A stretch of 64,000 nucleotides of DNA from Monocercomonoides exilis. Lineage: Eukaryota > Preaxostyla > Oxymonadida > Polymastigidae. The notes beneath the pieces are model-generated. The model saw only the letters and a program-made list of their open reading frames with translations. It searched no databases and was not told the DNA's origin. The translations under genes and the position numbers were made by a program. Positions within the stretch are counted from its first letter, which is position 1; every line of letters starts with the position of its first letter. The stretch is taken from positions 2,098,001 to 2,162,000 of the forward strand of contig LSRY02000003.1 of the NCBI GenBank assembly GCA_001643675.2. Reading direction: 5' to 3'. Below, in pieces: positions 21,936 through 34,298 of this stretch.

Positions 21936-24230
21936 TCAATAATATTTGCCAACGTTCTTCACCTTCTTCAGAAAACCCATCGCGTTGTGTGTCCTCTTGC
22001 AAGGCATCTTTGATAGCCGACAATACATTGCTTTGATGCCAAGAATGTTTTCCACGCATTCATTGTCAGCTGTGTGCCCGTTGAGAAATATGAATAAATC
22101 GACATTCCAATCACCGAATGCTTCTGTTCTGTCGTGCCCAACAACCGAGTTGTCTTTCTGAGCGATGCTTGTCATGAAAGTGAACAAGGGTTCCTTCACA
22201 GAAGCGACAAATGATTCACACACAAAATACATATCTCTTCCGACACTGGCCTTGTTGGCTGAAAACACGATATTGGTGATGGAAAAGGAGGATTCTGACA
22301 CTTGTGAGCCTTCATTGAACTCAACCATGAGAGCACCGCCTCTTCCTCCAGAACTTGTATCCTCGCTCACAGAGCAGGTGGAGAAATTTGTGTCACTCAC
22401 TGAAAAGGAGTTGGCAGGGGCAGATGAGGCGAATGAGATGCACCCGCCATTGGTGGCAGTCTGTTGGCTGAATTGTTCTGAGTTGATGTTGGTGATGGTG
22501 CAGTTGGCGAGGGAGAGGGAGAGGGCAGGGGAGGAAGCAGAGGAGAGGACACAGCTGGTAGGGGTGGCTGTGGAGGTGATGTGAGTGATGTTGGAGGAAT
22601 TGAGGGTGAGGGGATTTGTGAGGGAGGTGAGGTGGAAGATGCTTTGGCTGTTGAGGGTGAGACTGGTGATTGCTGTGTGGTTGAGGGAGAGGGAGCCAGC
22701 AGTGAGGAAGAAGAGGGGTGTTTTGATTGGTGTGGAGGTTGTTCCGGTGATGGTGGTTGTGTTGAGGTTGAGGGAAGGGGAGTTATCGGAGAGGTGGAAG
22801 AGGATGGGAGTGATTTGATTTGTGGAGTTGTGGGCGATGGCGAGGGCAGAGACTGTGAGGGAGCCCTGGGTCTGTTGGAAGAGGGCAGACGAGGCAGATG
22901 GATCTGGTGAAGAAGATGTTGATGATGATGACAAGGATGAAAATGATGATGCTGATTGTGATGACTGTGAATGTGAGTTTGATGGTTGAGGAATGCCACT
23001 GGAGGCGATGATGGTGGCAGTTGTGCCATTTCCAGTGATTTTAGTGTCAACTGCGCTGAAAGTGAGTGTTTGAAGAGGAACAAATATTGAGGTGAGGAGG
23101 GTGAGAGAGGCGTCTTGGAGGAGGGAAATGAAGCCGTTGAGGGCATACTCGATGGTGGCACATGGGGTCTGTTGGGGTCTGCCACAGACATCAGCATCAG
23201 TTCCACCATTTGCAACGATTTTGTTCTGGGCAATGAGGGGGAGCCAGCCATTGTACACTGCATTGTCAGCTGTTCCTGCGTTCCATACTCTTTTTGTTGG
23301 GGTTGTTGAACCACAATTTTCAAACGGAGATTGTGTGATGCTACTGCCATTGAAGAACACATCATTTCCCCTGCCATTTTTGGCAGTGTTGCCATCAAAG
23401 AAACAGAATGTGATGAATTTTACTCCATTCATCCACGTGAAAGTTGAATAGAAGAATATGGCAGCACCTCCATAATTGGTAGAGGCAGTCAGATTGTTAT
23501 TAATAAATTGGCAATCATTGATTGAAAACTGATTTGGCTTATTGGTTGGAGGATCATAAAATGTGAGAGAACCAGCAGAATCTCCACCAGAATTTGAGAT
23601 GCACTTGCATTTGGTGAACAAGAATTGACCGTTTGAGGTCATGTTATTGATCCTAAAATACCAACCAGTTCCACACCAGTTTGTTATTGAACAGCTTTCA
23701 ACTCTGTTTTCTGAGAATGAATAAACAGAATTTGATTGTGGCCAGCCAACATAAGCAGCTCCGCCATGCAATGCCAAACAACTTGTGAAATTGGATTTTA
23801 CGATGTTGACGTTTAATAAATATCTGCAAAACAACGCCCCGCCAACATCACCACTAGAACAATTGTCGAATGAACAAGAAGTGATTGTGAGATTTGCATC
23901 CACACAATTAACATAAAGTGCACCGCCATATTCATTTCCACTGTTTGAATTATTCCATTCGCACCATTCGAATCTGTGGTTGTTCTCATCAAATGAAGTC
24001 AGTCTTCCAGGTTTCACTCTTTGAGATTCAGTTCCTACATGAACAACAGCAGCATTTGGTGAAGAGCGAGTTTGGTGGAGAAAAGAGGTGTTGAAGGCAG
24101 AGAGAGAAGTGAATGGACTGTTGAGATTGGGGAGGATAGCACCATCGATGGGGTTGTGAGTTGTGTGAATGAGAAAATCAATATGAAAGGGGGGAAAGCT
24201 ATTCTGAAACAACAGAAATGATAATGACAT
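21936..24230 (-). CDS. Gene E: beta-helix surface protein, ATG-initiated, 764 aa
   Basis: The most complete 3' version of the family. It starts at a true ATG (24230) with a short hydrophobic lead (MSLSFLLFQNSFPPF), enters the core at THNPIDGAILPNLNSP (about residue 27) and runs through the GGALYVNC, GGALFC and GGAAYV rungs, GTGWYF, CQFINN, FCFFDGNTAKNGRGNDVFF and CGRPQQTPCATIEYAL. Unlike the cassettes it continues past ITGNG into a Ser/Thr-rich linker (about residues 380-420) and a second helix region (LNTTTITGTTSTP, ASSPALSLSLANCTI, GGRGGALMVEF, ASVGRDMYF), ending VGKYY-TGA. Repeated rungs, Cys and sequons indicate an extracellular adhesin- or coat-like protein (family knowledge; exact role unknown). 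The second half is C/T-skewed on the coding strand. It lacks K's signal-bearing N-terminus, so secretion is uncertain. Tail-to-tail with D, head-to-head with F. Confidence 0.8.
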   Translation of the reverse strand: MSLSFLLFQNSFPPFHIDFLIHTTHNPIDGAILPNLNSPFTSLSAFNTSFLHQTRSSPNAAVVHVGTESQRVKPGRLTSFDENNHRFEWCEWNNSNSGNEYGGALYVNCVDANLTITSCSFDNCSSGDVGGALFCRYLLNVNIVKSNFTSCLALHGGAAYVGWPQSNSVYSFSENRVESCSITNWCGTGWYFRINNMTSNGQFLFTKCKCISNSGGDSAGSLTFYDPPTNKPNQFSINDCQFINNNLTASTNYGGAAIFFYSTFTWMNGVKFITFCFFDGNTAKNGRGNDVFFNGSSITQSPFENCGSTTPTKRVWNAGTADNAVYNGWLPLIAQNKIVANGGTDADVCGRPQQTPCATIEYALNGFISLLQDASLTLLTSIFVPLQTLTFSAVDTKITGNGTTATIIASSGIPQPSNSHSQSSQSASSFSSLSSSSTSSSPDPSASSALFQQTQGSLTVSALAIAHNSTNQITPILFHLSDNSPSLNLNTTTITGTTSTPIKTPLFFLTAGSLSLNHTAITSLTLNSQSIFHLTSLTNPLTLNSSNITHITSTATPTSCVLSSASSPALSLSLANCTITNINSEQFSQQTATNGGCISFASSAPANSFSVSDTNFSTCSVSEDTSSGGRGGALMVEFNEGSQVSESSFSITNIVFSANKASVGRDMYFVCESFVASVKEPLFTFMTSIAQKDNSVVGHDRTEAFGDWNVDLFIFLNGHTADNECVENILGIKAMYCRLSKMPCKRTHNAMGFLKKVKNVGKYY

Positions 24231-25500
24231 TGCTGATGTTCAATCCTGATTGGAAAAAACAATTTTTGTTTTGAATTAATATTTTCGTTTTTCGAGTTTT
24301 CTTTTTCGAGAGCAGTTTCTGAATGAATGAGTGATGCAATGGGAGAAAAAGAAAAGGATGCTTGTATGATGTTCTGTTTTGCTCGAAGTTCTTTTGCATT
24401 TGTTTGTGTTTGGAACGACGAAATTATTCATAGCCTGGAATGTGTCGTTTTTTGTTTTCTATCACTCAGAAAGTTATTTCGTCATTTGCGTTTATCACAA
24501 TGAAACCAATTGAAGATTGGCGAAGCATGCATTCTATTCTCAAATTTCTTTTTGATCTTTCTGTGTTTCACCGTTGTTTTGTGCTCATTTTTTCTTTTTT
24601 AAAAAAGCATATTCTTGTTGAAGATGAGCCGACTTCGCTTGAATGAAACCTGTTCATTTGAATAAAAAGCACCTATTCGCATTTCATCAAGCGTTGACTG
24701 AACGTCATTTTCTTATTTATTTATAATATTAATTTTTTTTTTTTTCAAAGAAAATTTCACTTTTGTTTCTCCAGTGAACTGCAGATCATCAAAAGATAAA
24801 ATTTTATAAACTATTTTTGAAGAAAGTCATTTCATAATCAAAAAGTTTCACAGTTCTTTTCACTTGATTTTTTTTCCCCGATTTTTATCGCATGACAAAG
24901 ATGTGAACAATAGTTATTTTGAATCACTTTGGTTGAATTGCTGATATACACCAAAAATAATTCTAATTCGAAAAAAAATAATTCAATTTCGAAAAAAAAT
25001 AATTCAAATTCGGAATTTATTAATTCAATTTCGAAAATGAATATTTCAATTTCGAAATCCATCAAAAACTGAAATTTTTAATTTTTCTCGAGAATGGATT
25101 TCTGAAAAGTTCAAGTTATTTTTTAACCAATCAAATTATATTACTTATAGAAAACTGTTTTTTTATTGCAACAATCAATCAATCAATTTTTTAAAAATTT
25201 TTTTCATTTTCGAAAATCATCACTCAAATAACGATAATTTTATAAAAAATTCATTCTAATGAATAACCAAATAAAAATCATTAAATTTTCAATCACATTT
25301 ATTGAATTATTTCATCACAATAATGTGATTGTTTCATTGGCAAAATTTTGAATAATATCGGTTTTAAACATGAAAATGAATTTCTTTCCTTTTCAAATTA
25401 ACTTCAATCAATAAATCTTCATTCAAAATGAAAGAAAATTTTTTTATGAAAATGCATCATTTTTCAAATATTGATAAACAAAATTTGCTGATGAGATATT
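24231..25500. other. E upstream region inside arm L
   Basis: About 1.3 kb of AT-rich DNA between the E start and the central transposon. At 24949 one inward-reading transposon end (CACCAAAAATAATTC after TA) begins, followed by three or four AATTC/TCGAAAAAAAAT-type units to about 25065. No partner end lies before the palindrome centre. No gene seen. Confidence 0.5.
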
Positions 25501-26380
25501 CGCAATGGAGCGAATCTACAAACGCAAGGAGCAGGTTTGCTCCTCAATAATGAGAATTAATCACGATTTATGTGTGGTTTAAGATCTAACTTCGCCAATA
25601 CTCAAATTCAAAGTTGATCCTAATTGTCCGCAAAGAAAATGAAGCAACAACCTGTTATTATGAAACATAGAGACGGAGATGGAAAAGAATCAGATCTATA
25701 TTAGAAACTGGAAAGAGAGGAAAATATTATTGAAAAACTTACTAGGATCTGAGCATGAAATACATCATCAGGAATAGAAGAGAGTGCAAAGCTGATAAAG
25801 TCTAACAGCGAACCGCGCATTTTGAAGATTTAATATCAATAACAGAAGCTGAAAAACATAGTGAGATAATTATTAAAATTAGAAAAGCGTTGTGCCACAT
25901 TACAATTTCAGAAATTGAAACCACGAAAAATCGTGAGATATTTAAACAAAATGAAGATATGATATTTTTTAGACTTTTTTAAAGAATAAAACTACATAAT
26001 ATTTTTTATTTATTAGGATTAAGAACCGCGCTTCGCAGCGAGATGATAAAAGAGATAGAAATCTCTGAAAATCGATTGGCTTTGCAAAGGAAATATTGAC
26101 AAGCTGTATTACGAAACAATATTAAAACTGAATAAGTGAAATATCATCAATTTATAATTCGAAATGATACGTTTCATTATAAGAGAAATTATCACATAAG
26201 GGAAACCGCTAAATATTACTGGACTGAGAGAAAAAAGAAATTTGTGGATCGTCGCGAGATTATTGTGGAGTAACAAACCACTGAAGATCAAAAGAGTTAA
26301 TACAAAGAGAGAGCTGAGTTTGCTGATAGATAAGGATAGAGAAATAAATTGAGAGAAATTGTGATTTGATGATACGGTAA

Positions 26381-26536
26381 GAAACAAAACACTTTTGCGA
26401 GATATGTGCAGATATAGAGACTGCGAAATTTCGCGAGAAAATCGAAGAGGTGAAATTCGCGAAGAATCGCGAGGAGAAGACAGAGAATGAGACTGCTGAA
26501 GACCGCGAGAGGCGGATACAGAAATAAGCCGCATAG
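26381..26536 (+). pseudogene. TE1 5' frame (conserved charged segment), broken
   Basis: Between TAA 26378-26380 and TAG 26534-26536 the frame reads HFCEICADIETAKFREK and on through a Glu/Lys/Arg-rich helix-like stretch, aligning codon for codon with TE2 (62988-62836). Differences are often at third positions, so it evolved as coding sequence. TE1 has an extra internal TAA at 26525. Function unknown. Confidence 0.35.
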
Positions 26537-26612
26537 TATGGAGTGATGAAACTCGGAGAAGACTCCACCTACCTCAGCTAAAATTCTTATGGACATACTC
26601 AGCTGGACTTAG

Positions 26613-28364
26613 AAGAAACGGGACGATGCACTTAGAGTGAAGAAAGTCGCAGAGATATTTCAAACATTCGCACCGAGAAGACTTGATTCAATTTCAGACA
26701 CGATTACTCCGGTGCACTGCGGAACTATTTATAAACTATCCTCTCTGAGAAGGAAGAGAGAGAAAGAAATGCAAGAAGATGAGATAGTGCAAGTCCATCT
26801 GTTCCTGAGAAACATCGGATTGTCCTCTAAAGAGATGAGAAATGAGGACTTGAAGTAACCCCCAGGAGACGTTATGGGAGTTATAATGGAAGAGAAAATA
26901 TTCCATGAAAGTTCCTCTTTTAAGCATGGCGAGAATACGTCGGAGCGAAGGACATATCAGCAGTAATACTGAGAAATCAGAAGTGTGAAAGAGATTCGTG
27001 GAGGGCACTTCGAAGATTTTAACAATTCTTGGATAAAGAAAGAATAGATGAAACAGATCCCTCACAGAGAAAGATACCAAATGGATTGTGGCAGAATTTA
27101 CTGAAACGCTTTCAAATACTAACCTGTCTTGTGGAGTGATTTATCAGACAGTTCGAAAAGTACTAAATTCTATTAATCTATTCAGAGAGACTAAGATTGA
27201 TGTGAAAGACATAGAAATATTTCTTAAAACCTATGTTGGGGAGAAGCAAAGAAGAGGCAAACGATACAAATCGATGTGGGATTTGACAATCATCACGAAG
27301 TGGGCCGAAACCACCTACGACGCAAAGGACAAACGAACACTCCAGAGGAGAGCCCTCATCCTCACCATGATCTTTGGAGCGTTAAGGCCAGCTGAGCTGG
27401 AGAGATTGAGAAATGAGTGTTCCATATTGAAAGGGAATACAGCATTAATGGAAGTGCAGATAAAGATAACAAAAAGGAAACTATTACAATCGAAATTAAC
27501 GAACATTCAAACGCACTCATCGATTCAGAAGAAATGCTCCAACATTGGTTTAATTTCACCAGGATAACCTTTTAAGTTGAACATGTGTGGTTAATATAAG
27601 AGAAGGTCAGCCTGCAAATATGCAGAGAATAACAGAAGAGTTTGAAGCTATTCAAAAAGGGTATGAAATACACCATCCTTTGACCGTGTTCTCGATAAGA
27701 CATAAAGTTATAATACACATATCAAGATGAAAAGGTTTTGATTGGAAAGCGAGAAATACGCACGCAAGAGGGGAGCAAGGATTAAGAGTGGACCGAAAAC
27801 TTGAAACATTTAACGAGTTCAAGATATGTTATGGATCCTGTTGACAATCGACTTTCAAGAACCCCCTATTGGAGAAGAAGAAAAGTTGGATATAAGAAGA
27901 GGAAGGAAGGATATGTGAACCGAGAAAGCAAATTCAGAGATGAAAAATTGCACCAAATATATATACATATATTTATCAGAAGCTGGCGGAGAAGAAGATA
28001 TGAGAAAAGGAAAAAAGTTAAAGAGACTAGATTTACCGAGTTGAGAAGAGAGAAAGCAAAGATAAATAGCTCAGTCACAGAACTCCTCATCCCGACCACC
28101 CTAATGTCGGAGAACACCCCTCATAATTCCCAGCAGCGGAAGCGAGCGGACTGGAAGCAAACACACTGCCTAACAGAGAAAGAAGGGCACAGACAGGAGG
28201 AAGCATGGAGTAAGATATCTGGATTGGATGATAAAGAACTCAAGATAAACGAATTCCCGGTCGAGAACGCCTCGGAAACACCCCATGAAAAGGAGGGAGT
28301 AGAGACAGGAGCCGCACCTTCATCCGCAGACTCTCCAAACATCCGCCGCACGATGACGTGCTAG
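26613..28364 (+). pseudogene. TE1 tyrosine recombinase, decayed
   Basis: Begins after a TAG (26610-26612) with a segment containing ALRVKKVAEIFQTFAPRRLD. A deletion of about 170 bp relative to TE2 follows, then an intact stretch (27088-27567) with the catalytic Arg box GALRPAELERLR. The Y-S-I-R-H-type box survives as FSIRHK near 27700 but is followed by TGA, and the Tyr-nucleophile region is not recognisable. The tail (27801-28364) is Lys/Arg/Glu-rich and ends near the right terminal repeat. Multiple frameshifts and stops: not functional. Confidence 0.75.
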
Positions 28365-29737
28365 GCAGGAGGGTTTAAGATCAGAGGAGAAGAAAAAGAA
28401 AGGGATTTCGAGACTCATTATAAAGGAGCAAACCTGCTCCTTGCGTTTGTAGATTCGCTCCATTGCGAATATCTCATCAGCAAATTTTGTTTATCAATAT
28501 TTGAAAAATGATGCATTTTCATAAAAAAATTTTCTTTCATTTTGAATGAAGATTTATTGATTGAAGTTAATTTGAAAAGGAAAGAAATTCATTTTCATGT
28601 TTAAAACCGATATTATTCAAAATTTTGCCAATGAAACAATCACATTATTGTGATGAAATAATTCAATAAATGTGATTGAAAATTTAATGATTTTTATTTG
28701 GTTATTCATTAGAATGAATTTTTTATAAAATTATCGTTATTTGAGTGATGATTTTCGAAAATGAAAAAAATTTTTAAAAAATTGATTGATTGATTGTTGC
28801 AATAAAAAAACAGTTTTCTATAAGTAATATAATTTGATTGGTTAAAAAATAACTTGAACTTTTCAGAAATCCATTCTCGAGAAAAATTAAAAATTTCAGT
28901 TTTTGATGGATTTCGAAATTGAAATATTCATTTTCGAAATTGAATTAATAAATTCCGAATTTGAATTATTTTTTTTCGAAATTGAATTATTTTTTTTCGA
29001 ATTAGAATTATTTTTGGTGTATATCAGCAATTCAACCAAAGTGATTCAAAATAACTATTGTTCACATCTTTGTCATGCGATAAAAATCGGGGAAAAAAAA
29101 TCAAGTGAAAAGAACTGTGAAACTTTTTGATTATGAAATGACTTTCTTCAAAAATAGTTTATAAAATTTTATCTTTTGATGATCTGCAGTTCACTGGAGA
29201 AACAAAAGTGAAATTTTCTTTGAAAAAAAAAAAAATTAATATTATAAATAAATAAGAAAATGACGTTCAGTCAACGCTTGATGAAATGCGAATAGGTGCT
29301 TTTTATTCAAATGAACAGGTTTCATTCAAGCGAAGTCGGCTCATCTTCAACAAGAATATGCTTTTTTAAAAAAGAAAAAATGAGCACAAAACAACGGTGA
29401 AACACAGAAAGATCAAAAAGAAATTTGAGAATAGAATGCATGCTTCGCCAATCTTCAATTGGTTTCATTGTGATAAACGCAAATGACGAAATAACTTTCT
29501 GAGTGATAGAAAACAAAAAACGACACATTCCAGGCTATGAATAATTTCGTCGTTCCAAACACAAACAAATGCAAAAGAACTTCGAGCAAAACAGAACATC
29601 ATACAAGCATCCTTTTCTTTTTCTCCCATTGCATCACTCATTCATTCAGAAACTGCTCTCGAAAAAGAAAACTCGAAAAACGAAAATATTAATTCAAAAC
29701 AAAAATTGTTTTTTCCAATCAGGATTGAACATCAGCA

Positions 29738-32031
29738 ATGTCATTATCATTTCTGTTGTTTCAGAATAGCTTTCCCCCTTTCATATTGATTTTCTCATTC
29801 ACACAACTCACAACCCCATCGATGGTGCTATCCTCCCCAATCTCAACAGTCCATTCACTTCTCTCTCTGCCTTCAACACCTCTTTTCTCCACCAAACTCG
29901 CTCTTCACCAAATGCTGCTGTTGTTCATGTAGGAACTGAATCTCAAAGAGTGAAACCTGGAAGACTGACTTCATTTGATGAGAACAACCACAGATTCGAA
30001 TGGTGCGAATGGAATAATTCAAACAGTGGAAATGAATATGGCGGTGCACTTTATGTTAATTGTGTGGATGCAAATCTCACAATCACTTCTTGTTCATTCG
30101 ACAATTGTTCTAGTGGTGATGTTGGCGGGGCGTTGTTTTGCAGATATTTATTAAACGTCAACATCGTAAAATCCAATTTCACAAGTTGTTTGGCATTGCA
30201 TGGCGGAGCTGCTTATGTTGGCTGGCCACAATCAAATTCTGTTTATTCATTCTCAGAAAACAGAGTTGAAAGCTGTTCAATAACAAACTGGTGTGGAACT
30301 GGTTGGTATTTTAGGATCAATAACATGACCTCAAACGGTCAATTCTTGTTCACCAAATGCAAGTGCATCTCAAATTCTGGTGGAGATTCTGCTGGTTCTC
30401 TCACATTTTATGATCCTCCAACCAATAAGCCAAATCAGTTTTCAATCAATGATTGCCAATTTATTAATAACAATCTGACTGCCTCTACCAATTATGGAGG
30501 TGCTGCCATATTCTTCTATTCAACTTTCACGTGGATGAATGGAGTAAAATTCATCACATTCTGTTTCTTTGATGGCAACACTGCCAAAAATGGCAGGGGA
30601 AATGATGTGTTCTTCAATGGCAGTAGCATCACACAATCTCCGTTTGAAAATTGTGGTTCAACAACCCCAACAAAAAGAGTATGGAACGCAGGAACAGCTG
30701 ACAATGCAGTGTACAATGGCTGGCTCCCCCTCATTGCCCAGAACAAAATCGTTGCAAATGGTGGAACTGATGCTGATGTCTGTGGCAGACCCCAACAGAC
30801 CCCATGTGCCACCATCGAGTATGCCCTCAACGGCTTCATTTCCCTCCTCCAAGACGCCTCTCTCACCCTCCTCACCTCAATATTTGTTCCTCTTCAAACA
30901 CTCACTTTCAGCGCAGTTGACACTAAAATCACTGGAAATGGCACAACTGCCACCATCATCGCCTCCAGTGGCATTCCCCAACCACCAAACTCACATTCAC
31001 AGTCATCACAATCAGCATCATCATTTTCATCCTTGTCATCATCATCAACATCTTCTTCACCAGATCCATCTGCCTCGTCTGCCCTCTTCCAACAGACCCA
31101 GGGCTCCCTCACAGTCTCTGCCCTCGCCATCGCCCACAACTCCACAAATCAAATCACTCCCATCCTCTTCCACCTCTCCGATAACTCCCCTTCCCTCAAC
31201 CTCAACACAACCACCATCACCGGAACAACCTCCACACCAATCAAAACACCCCTCTTCTTCCTCACTGCTGGCTCCCTCTCCCTCAACCACACAGCAATCA
31301 CCAGTCTCACCCTCAACAGCCAAAGCATCTTCCACCTCACCTCCCTCACAAATCCCCTCACCCTCAACTCCTCCAACATCACCCACATCACCTCCACAGC
31401 CACCCCCACCAGCTGTGTCCTCTCCTCTGCTTCCTCCCCTGCCCTCTCCCTCTCCCTCGCCAACTGCACCATCACCAACATCAACTCAGAACAATTCAGC
31501 CAACAGACTGCCACCAATGGCGGGTGCATCTCATTCGCCTCATCTGCCCCTGCCAACTCCTTTTCAGTGAGTGACACAAATTTCTCCACCTGCTCTGTGA
31601 GCGAGGATACAAGTTCTGGAGGAAGAGGCGGTGCTCTCATGGTTGAGTTCAATGAAGGCTCACAAGTGTCAGAATCCTCCTTTTCCATCACCAATATCGT
31701 GTTTTCAGCCAACAAGGCCAGTGTCGGAAGAGATATGTATTTTGTGTGTGAATCATTTGTCGCTTCTGTGAAGGAACCCTTGTTCACTTTCATGACAAGC
31801 ATCGCTCAGAAAGACAACTCGGTTGTTGGGCACGACAGAACAGAAGCATTCGGTGATTGGAATGTCGATTTATTCATATTTCTCAACGGGCACACAGCTG
31901 ACAATGAATGCGTGGAAAACATTCTTGGCATCAAAGCAATGTATTGTCGGCTATCAAAGATGCCTTGCAAGAGGACACACAACGCGATGGGTTTTCTGAA
32001 GAAGGTGAAGAACGTTGGCAAATATTATTGA
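29738..32031 (+). CDS. Gene F: mirror copy of E with a 1-nt frame break after the start
   Basis: From 29782 onward the sequence is that of E apart from five substitutions (one Ser/Pro change, four silent). The ATG at 29738 is preserved, but the C-run that has six C in E (24189-24194, minus strand) has five here (29774-29778), so the ATG frame leaves the core and stops after 64 codons. The core frame itself is open for about 700 codons to TGA 32031. Either F is a recently disabled copy, or the C-run is a phase-variation or sequencing-error site. Head-to-head with E across the transposon. Confidence 0.75.
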
Positions 32032-34298
32032 ATGAGCAGACAAATTGTGAATTTATGTGCAAGTGACGGTAAAATCGAAGAAAGTTGGGGAGATGGCACA
32101 CAAAATTGAAGAAAACATCTCATTTTTGCATTTGATTGATTAATCACCATATATCTTCTGTAAATTCTGTTGTTTCATAGAATTTTTCTTTGAACATGTC
32201 TTTCCTCTAAATAACTTTCCTTCATCGTCTCATCTTTGATTTCTCGTTGAAGGCATTTGGCATTGTGTGATCTGAAGAAGAACATCATTTCAATCATTTA
32301 TTCCGTTCAAGAATTGTTTCGATAATATGCTTTTTTTCATCTGAGCCTCTTTCATCTACCAAACAAAAAAGGCAAAGTCGTCCACCATTTTTGATTGCAA
32401 GCCTGCTGCTCCGCTTTTCTTGATTCGAAATCATATCTATTGTTGTTTAATTTCAGCTGATCTTTCCTTCTTCTTTTTGATGATTCATCTCACTTCGCAT
32501 TGGATCATACTTTTGGCATTCAAATATTCAAGCTGTTCAATCAGCAATTTTTGACAAATTCAACTGAAAATTGTTTCATTAGCATTTCTTCTTCTCGGCT
32601 TATCAATCGCTAAGTAATCCTTCTTTTCATTTTCCTTTTACAATTCAGATGAAAAAAGACATCTGCATAAATTCATTTTTTTCAATGATACTTGTGAAGA
32701 AGTTAAGAATGCTTTGTATGATGTTGTTGACTGGCAAAAAATATCGTATTTGATAAATTGACTTCAGAAGGAATTGAAAATTGTTACACAAAATTTGAGA
32801 TGGATAAACTGCAATTCATGAATTAAGCTGCATATCCACAAGTCATTGGCTGACTTTGAATTGTTGCTCCGACTTTTCATTTTGAAAAGAAAACCCCAAT
32901 ATTTTCAAATTCTTCTTCTTTATCTTCTTGTTACCACTCCAATTAAAACTCAATCGTTCTCTTTCTTCTTTTCCCCTCTCATCTCCTCAACTTCTCATTT
33001 GTTCTTCTTCTCATTTTGTTTTCTTCCTCCAACAATCCTATTCCAAAGCCACTTCTTTTCCCTTTCTTTTCCAATTCTCTGGTCGCCTCTCTCGCCAAGC
33101 ACAGCCGCTCTGCAACGGTCTCTTCCAAATATTTTTCATTGAATCATCTGTTCACAAAAAATATCCTCAATTAAGCAAACAATGCCAAGCTCAGTGTGGC
33201 CGAGGCGCTTCTGATGACGTCTCGTTCAATGCCATCATTTTGAAGAAACCTAAATTAATCAACACAAAAAATAAAAAAAAATATTGCAATCATCAATTAT
33301 GAAACAAGTGAAATAATACATTCTATTTATCAGCGTCACACAACCTCAAAACAGTCCTTTCCGCTTTTTGACGTTTATTCAAGCTATTTTTCAACAAATT
33401 GCAAAGTCAATCATGCGATGAAAAACATCATTCGAAAAGGACAATCAGTGATTTTTCATCCTTCTCTTCTTCATCAACAATCATCTTTCCAATTTTTCTA
33501 CTCAGTGAAGGATTGACAAAACGACCAATCCTTGCTCCATTCAGCTCTTTGCAACAGTTCATATGCTTTAACAGCAACATAGAATTTTCCATTGTCGTTT
33601 TTCTTTTCTTCATTCGTTATTATTCATTTTCGTTTTGTCAAGCATTTCAGGCATCAGAGCAGACATAAATTGTTCTTCTTCTTCCATTTTGCCTATTGTC
33701 CCATGCATTTCTTCCATTTCCTGTTTCTGTTCTTTCTCGTCGTGTGCCATCACATTTATCTATTCTTCAAAATTTATCAAGAAAGAAAGAGAGATAGAGA
33801 GAAATCATCCCAATCATCACAAATTCAAGGGAAACAATGCTCTCAAACCAGTGAGTGCTTTCAATGCGCCCTTCTCCTGCATTTTTGCAAATCCACAGAA
33901 ACACAGAAACCATCCCGAATTTCCCATTCACATTCAACAAGAACATCCTTCAAAGGCGGAAACAACAAAAAAATAGAAAACGCAAAATAGTCATAAAAAT
34001 ATAAGCATTCACACCATCAAACTGAATAATGACATTTTTAGCAAGATATTTCACAGAAAAAACAATGATTTAACTTTTCAAGTTTATTGTTATGGATGTT
34101 CTGATCGAGTTGTTTTCTTTGAGCAAAATTAACCATTGGAAAGATGATAGATCGGCAAACGAATATTTTCTGCAGGATAGGCGATATTATTTTGTGCGTT
34201 GGTACGAGACAGCGACGGCGGGGAATTGATGATGGAATTGGGCGAGATGATTTTTATGAAAAGCATCTTTGAAGGAAATTCATTTTCCAAAATAATGA
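32032..34298. other. Spacer downstream of F (arm R)
   Basis: Mirror of the E downstream spacer, including the patchwork of short frames (about 33321-33976, minus strand best). CT-rich on the plus strand, giving long but uninformative open frames. No convincing gene. Confidence 0.4.

Larger units (their letters stand above)
18422..25544 (-). repeat. Palindrome arm L (7.1 kb, near-identical to arm R)
   Basis: Reverse complement of 28424-35544. I compared the gene, several ORFs, low-complexity tracts and both ends; the match is almost perfect and I found only five substitutions and one homopolymer indel. It contains gene E, a small secreted-type ORF (19410-19667), a (GAA)n(GAT)n tract near 18613-18662 and a single transposon end at 24949. 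The outer limit (18422) falls inside sequence that continues as diverged homology. Confidence 0.9.
25498..28470 (+). mobile_element. Tyrosine-recombinase transposon, decayed copy (TE1) at the palindrome centre
   Basis: About 2.97 kb bounded by an inverted repeat of about 45 bp (left 25500-25544, right 28424-28468), ending in AACGCAAGGAGCAGGTTTGC. The same terminal sequence starts the second copy at 60785, so these are true element ends and not only palindrome arms. The interior carries decayed recombinase frames and is homologous to 60785-63340 in reverse. Because the flanking arms are themselves inverted copies, no target duplication can be defined. Local base composition is less AT-rich than the host spacers. 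Confidence 0.75.

Noticed and set aside
22397-23398. 333-codon ORF overlapping gene E in another frame (mirror 30569-31570), and a similar 291-codon ORF at 58552-59427 in K
   Set aside because: Both are shadows of C/T-skewed coding sequence: Pro/Ser/His-rich, with none of the family motifs, while the overlapping frame has the conserved rungs.
25498-28470. TE1 as a Crypton or DIRS retroelement
   Set aside because: Terminal inverted repeats are present, and no reverse transcriptase, RNase H or split direct repeats are seen.
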